Assembly: GCA_007753675.1 (NCBI GenBank)
Contig: CP036432.1
Coordinates: 3,694,394-3,758,393, forward strand
DNA: 64,000 bases
Source: Stieleria magnilauensis
Lineage (GTDB): Bacteria; Planctomycetota; Planctomycetia; Pirellulales; Pirellulaceae
Direction: 5' to 3'
Both the position numbers and the translations under genes were made by a program. The notes below the pieces were generated by a model. The model saw only the letters and a program-made list of their open reading frames with translations, was not told the origin of the DNA and searched no databases. Positions 61,459 to 64,000 of this stretch are shown piece after piece (within the stretch, counting starts at the first letter, position 1; each line of letters opens with the position of its first letter).

Positions 61459-62340
61459 TCAGTCATCACCACTTGGAACGTCGCTTGATTCGTCCTGGTC
61501 AGATTCAGATTCCTGATCGGCTTCGATCTCCACGTTCAACGTGATTTTTCGGACGTCCAGCAACGCGTATTCATCGGCGTCGGTCGCGAGCATGCGTTGA
61601 CCGATACCGATCGTGAGCTCACTGTCGGAATCCACAACGTGTTGCCAGTCGGTTTTGCGGGAGAGTCGGACCAGGGGATCATCGATTGATTCGGACCCGG
61701 GATAGCGAGTCGGAATCATGCCGAAGGATTCTCCGCCGTTGGCCCACGTGAAATGCACCGGTGTCCAGACAAAATCTCGCAGGTCCGAGGGTGCTTCGAT
61801 TTCGATTCGGGCGATTCGGTGGAACGGGATCCAGTAATATTGTCCGTTGAGCAGGCCTTCGAGCACGGGTCCGAGTCTCGGATCGGCGTCGGCAATCCAA
61901 TCGAATTCGTGCCGATGATCACCGGTCAATTCGAGGGTCCCGGCGGTGGTGGGAGCGGACTCGAACGCCTCCGACCGCAGCGATTCGGCTTTAGCGTGTT
62001 GCCCGTTGGCGGCCAGCTTGAGCGCCTCGATCATCAGGGCCAGCCAGCGATCGGGTTCGCCAAAAATCATCGGCGAGGTCTCGCCGGCGAAGACGCGGGC
62101 CCGAATGGTTTCGCACTTGATGGCTTCGCGATAGGCTTGCACCATCGCCAGATTCCCGGCGTCCAGATCGCCGGCGATTTCGAGTTGGCTCAGCGCGCTG
62201 TCCCACTTGCCGAGCACCGTCAGCATTTGGAACAGAAACACCCGATACTTTTCATTGGCCGGATCCTGCTGGACGACCTTTTTGAGTTCCGCAAAGGCTT
62301 CATCCAATTTTCCATCACGGAGGTATTCTTCGGCGAGCAT
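61459..62340 (-). CDS. tagJ: TagJ/ImpE-family type VI accessory protein
   Basis: 293 aa from ATG 62340 (frame open to 62439). The N-terminus has TPR-like helices (MLAEEYLRDGKLDEAFAELKKVVQQDPANEKYRVFLFQMLTVLGKWDSALSQLE in layout), and ImpE marks FDWIADADPRLGPVLEGLLNGQYYWIPFHRIARIEIEAPSDLRDFVWTPVHFTWANGGE follow. ImpE/TagJ proteins bind ClpV or the sheath and modulate its recycling. The tail is acidic. Confidence 0.9.
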   Translation of the reverse strand: MLAEEYLRDGKLDEAFAELKKVVQQDPANEKYRVFLFQMLTVLGKWDSALSQLEIAGDLDAGNLAMVQAYREAIKCETIRARVFAGETSPMIFGEPDRWLALMIEALKLAANGQHAKAESLRSEAFESAPTTAGTLELTGDHRHEFDWIADADPRLGPVLEGLLNGQYYWIPFHRIARIEIEAPSDLRDFVWTPVHFTWANGGESFGMIPTRYPGSESIDDPLVRLSRKTDWQHVVDSDSELTIGIGQRMLATDADEYALLDVRKITLNVEIEADQESESDQDESSDVPSGDD

Positions 62341-62576
62341 TTGCAGCGATCCGATAAGAGAGACGCCAACGTCAATCGGTCCAATGACGACAGCGATCGA
62401 GTGAATGGGGAACAGCACCGAGGGTCTCGGCGCTAGCAATGTCAGAAGCCCTGCTCCCGATGCGCGATGGGAAACCGCACATCGGCAAAGGACATCATGG
62501 CTGGACGACCGACCCAGCGGACGAGCGTGTCACCGACAGGCTCGTCCCCTCAGATCAATCGATCGCAATCGCAAGA

Positions 62577-63062
62577 TCACGATGCGGCGTTTTCGGCGAT
62601 GTTCCAGGTGAACACTTTTGCAGAGTCTGCCGTTCCGTCAGCCTTTTGAGCTTTGTACTCGACCTTCACTTCACGGAAGTTGAGCGACACGTTTTCGGTC
62701 AATCGGTCTTCTCCACCCGACCCACCAGTGCTGACCGAGGTCACCAGAACATCCTTCATCTGAATGACCAGATATTCCAGCGGGTTCTTACCGGCCTTTC
62801 GGATCGTCAATTTGGCGTTGGTGAAGTGATCACCGTTCGCACAGTACACCATCAAAATCGGCGAGGAGGAGTCGATCCATTTGGTGACACTGATGTCTTG
62901 GAAGTTCGCCTTTCCGGAACCACCACCGCCACCGGCGTGGAAAGAGCCGGATTGCGACATCCCCCAACTCCAGGCGAGAACATCAATCTCGTCCTTGTGA
63001 GTTTTGTCTTGAGATTCTCCTTGAATCTCTCCCTTGATGTCCAGAAACATGTCTACAGCCAT
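62577..63062 (-). CDS. hcp: Hcp (TssD), type VI tube protein
   Basis: 161 aa. The Hcp layout is visible: AVDMFLDIKGEIQGESQDKTHKDEIDVLAWSWGM, then ISVTKWIDSSSPILMVYCANGDHFTNAKLTIRKAG and LVIQMKDVLVTSVS. A Gly-rich loop (GGGGGSG) is inserted after AGSFHA. It forms the tube inside the sheath and carries effectors. It lies between tssC and the tagJ-like gene. Confidence 0.95.
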   Translation of the reverse strand: MAVDMFLDIKGEIQGESQDKTHKDEIDVLAWSWGMSQSGSFHAGGGGGSGKANFQDISVTKWIDSSSPILMVYCANGDHFTNAKLTIRKAGKNPLEYLVIQMKDVLVTSVSTGGSGGEDRLTENVSLNFREVKVEYKAQKADGTADSAKVFTWNIAENAAS

Positions 63063-63162
63063 CGTGATTTCCTTTTGCAGTCAAGTGCCAGTCAGTGAAT
63101 AAAACGTCGCGAAGGTTACCGCTTCGCGACGTGCGAAAGTCTACACGCCACGGAGCTATCGA

Positions 63163-64000
63163 TCAGCCACCCTTGGCCGAAGGAAGTTTCGAGACGAGAC
63201 GCAGAGATACCGAGAGTCCCTCCAATTGATAGTGCGGACGCAAGAAGAATTTGGAGGTGTAGTATCCAGGATTCCCTTCGACCTCTTCAATCACCACTTC
63301 GGCGGCGGCCAATGGCTTGCGTGCCTTGGTGTCTTCGCTGGAAGTCCCAGGGTTACCGTCGACATATTGGTTGATCCAGTCTTGCAACCATCGCTGCATG
63401 TCCTTGCGTTCTTTAAAGCTGCCGATCTTGTCACGCACGATGCACTTCAAGTAGTGCGCGAACCGGCAGGTGGCGAACAGGTAAGGCAGCCGCGCACCCA
63501 GGTTGGCGTTGGCGGTCGCATCGGGGTCATCGTACTCGGCCGGCTGATGCAACGACTGGGCGCCGATGAAGGCGGCAAAGTCGGAGTTCTTTTTGTGGAT
63601 CAATGGCATGAAGCCATTTTTGGCGAGTTCCGCTTCACGACGATCGCTGATGGCGATTTCGGTCGGACACTTCATGTCGACGCCACCGTCATCGGTCGGG
63701 AACGTGTGACAGGGCAAGCCTTCGACGGCACCGCCGGATTCGATTCCACGAATTCGCGAGCACCAACCGTACATCTTGAACGAACGGGTGATGTTGGTCG
63801 CCATGGCGTAAGCGGCGTTGGACCAGCAATAGTTTTCGCTGTTTGCCGCATCGGTGTCCTCTTCGAACGCAAATTCGTCGACGGGATCCGATGCCGCACC
63901 GTAGGGCAATCGCGACAGGAAGCGTGGCATTGCCAACCCGATGTACTTGGAATCATCCGACTCCCGTAGCGAACGCCAGGCGGCGTACTCGGGGGTCTGG
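63163..64000 (-). CDS. tssC: TssC, type VI sheath large subunit (C-terminal part)
   Basis: The frame runs off the right end; 279 codons are visible. LRESDDSKYIGLAMPRFLSRLPYGAASDPVDEFAFEED in layout, CPTEIAISDRREAELAKNGFMPLIHKKNSDFAAFIGAQSL, YLFATCRFAHYLKCIVRDKIGSF and the C-terminal YTSKFFLRPHYQLEGLSVSLRLVSKLP are strong TssC marks. It forms the contractile sheath with TssB, expected just to the right of the window. Confidence 0.95.
   Translation of the reverse strand, partial: QTPEYAAWRSLRESDDSKYIGLAMPRFLSRLPYGAASDPVDEFAFEEDTDAANSENYCWSNAAYAMATNITRSFKMYGWCSRIRGIESGGAVEGLPCHTFPTDDGGVDMKCPTEIAISDRREAELAKNGFMPLIHKKNSDFAAFIGAQSLHQPAEYDDPDATANANLGARLPYLFATCRFAHYLKCIVRDKIGSFKERKDMQRWLQDWINQYVDGNPGTSSEDTKARKPLAAAEVVIEEVEGNPGYYTSKFFLRPHYQLEGLSVSLRLVSKLPSAKGG

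Overview
The window looks like a piece of a planctomycete chromosome of the Rhodopirellula/Pirellulaceae kind. This rests on gene style, not on a phylogenetic marker: very large caspase-like and vWA proteins, WD40 proteins, TTG/GTG starts with GGAG ribosome sites, and GC-rich intergenic repeats of the kind I associate with these genomes. No rRNA or species-diagnostic gene is present.

Region 1 (1-5274) is a copper-resistance cluster: the start of a Tat-exported multicopper oxidase, a TolC-type outer-membrane efflux protein, a CopA-type P1B ATPase with YHS and heavy-metal-binding domains, and a short, C-terminally damaged Csp/DUF326-like copper-binding ORF. CsoR-like inverted repeats sit in front of the efflux gene and between the divergent ATPase and Csp genes.

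Region 2 (about 5.25-29.45 kb) is an integrated plasmid-like mobile element with lower-GC, tightly packed genes. It carries a DEDDh exonuclease, an origin-like block (DnaA box plus three iterons) beside repA, parA-parB, a WD40/Tudor-knot protein, an ArdC-type antirestriction protein, a kinase / pseudokinase / HEPN-membrane-Cas4-like module, a VirD4/TraG-type coupling ATPase flanked by two copies of the same gene pair, several small plasmid-type genes, an MT-A70 methylase and a large serine recombinase. The recombinase reading frame ends inside a tRNA-Pro(CGG) gene, which marks the right attachment site. The left end was not found and may lie outside the window, so the copper genes could be cargo. 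Two long gene-free stretches (5.92-7.51 kb and 14.41-15.34 kb) are packed with near-perfect hairpins. In the first, three GNRA tetraloops all fall on the minus strand, the same strand as a 223-aa planctomycete-type protein just downstream. It is my best candidate for an undescribed large structured RNA with a protein partner.

Region 3 (29.5-34.2 kb) is chromosome with REP-like repeats, a SAM methyltransferase carrying a regulatory domain, an IS110-family transposase and a structured repeat.

Region 4 (34.2-64 kb) is a type VI secretion locus with unusual accessory genes. The core genes on the minus strand are tssC (partial), hcp, tagJ/impE, tssE, tssF, tssG and clpV. Beside them are a fused TssB-TssC-like sheath protein, a PAAR spike-tip protein, two tandem PI-PLC-like proteins that look like effectors, an extremely Ala/Met-rich 365-aa protein, a parvulin, two methyltransferases, and two giant membrane-anchored caspase-like proteins: one has lost its Cys, the other keeps His and Cys and adds a vWA domain. 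The membrane complex (TssJLM), TssK, TssA, TssI/VgrG and a separate TssB are not seen and presumably lie to the right.
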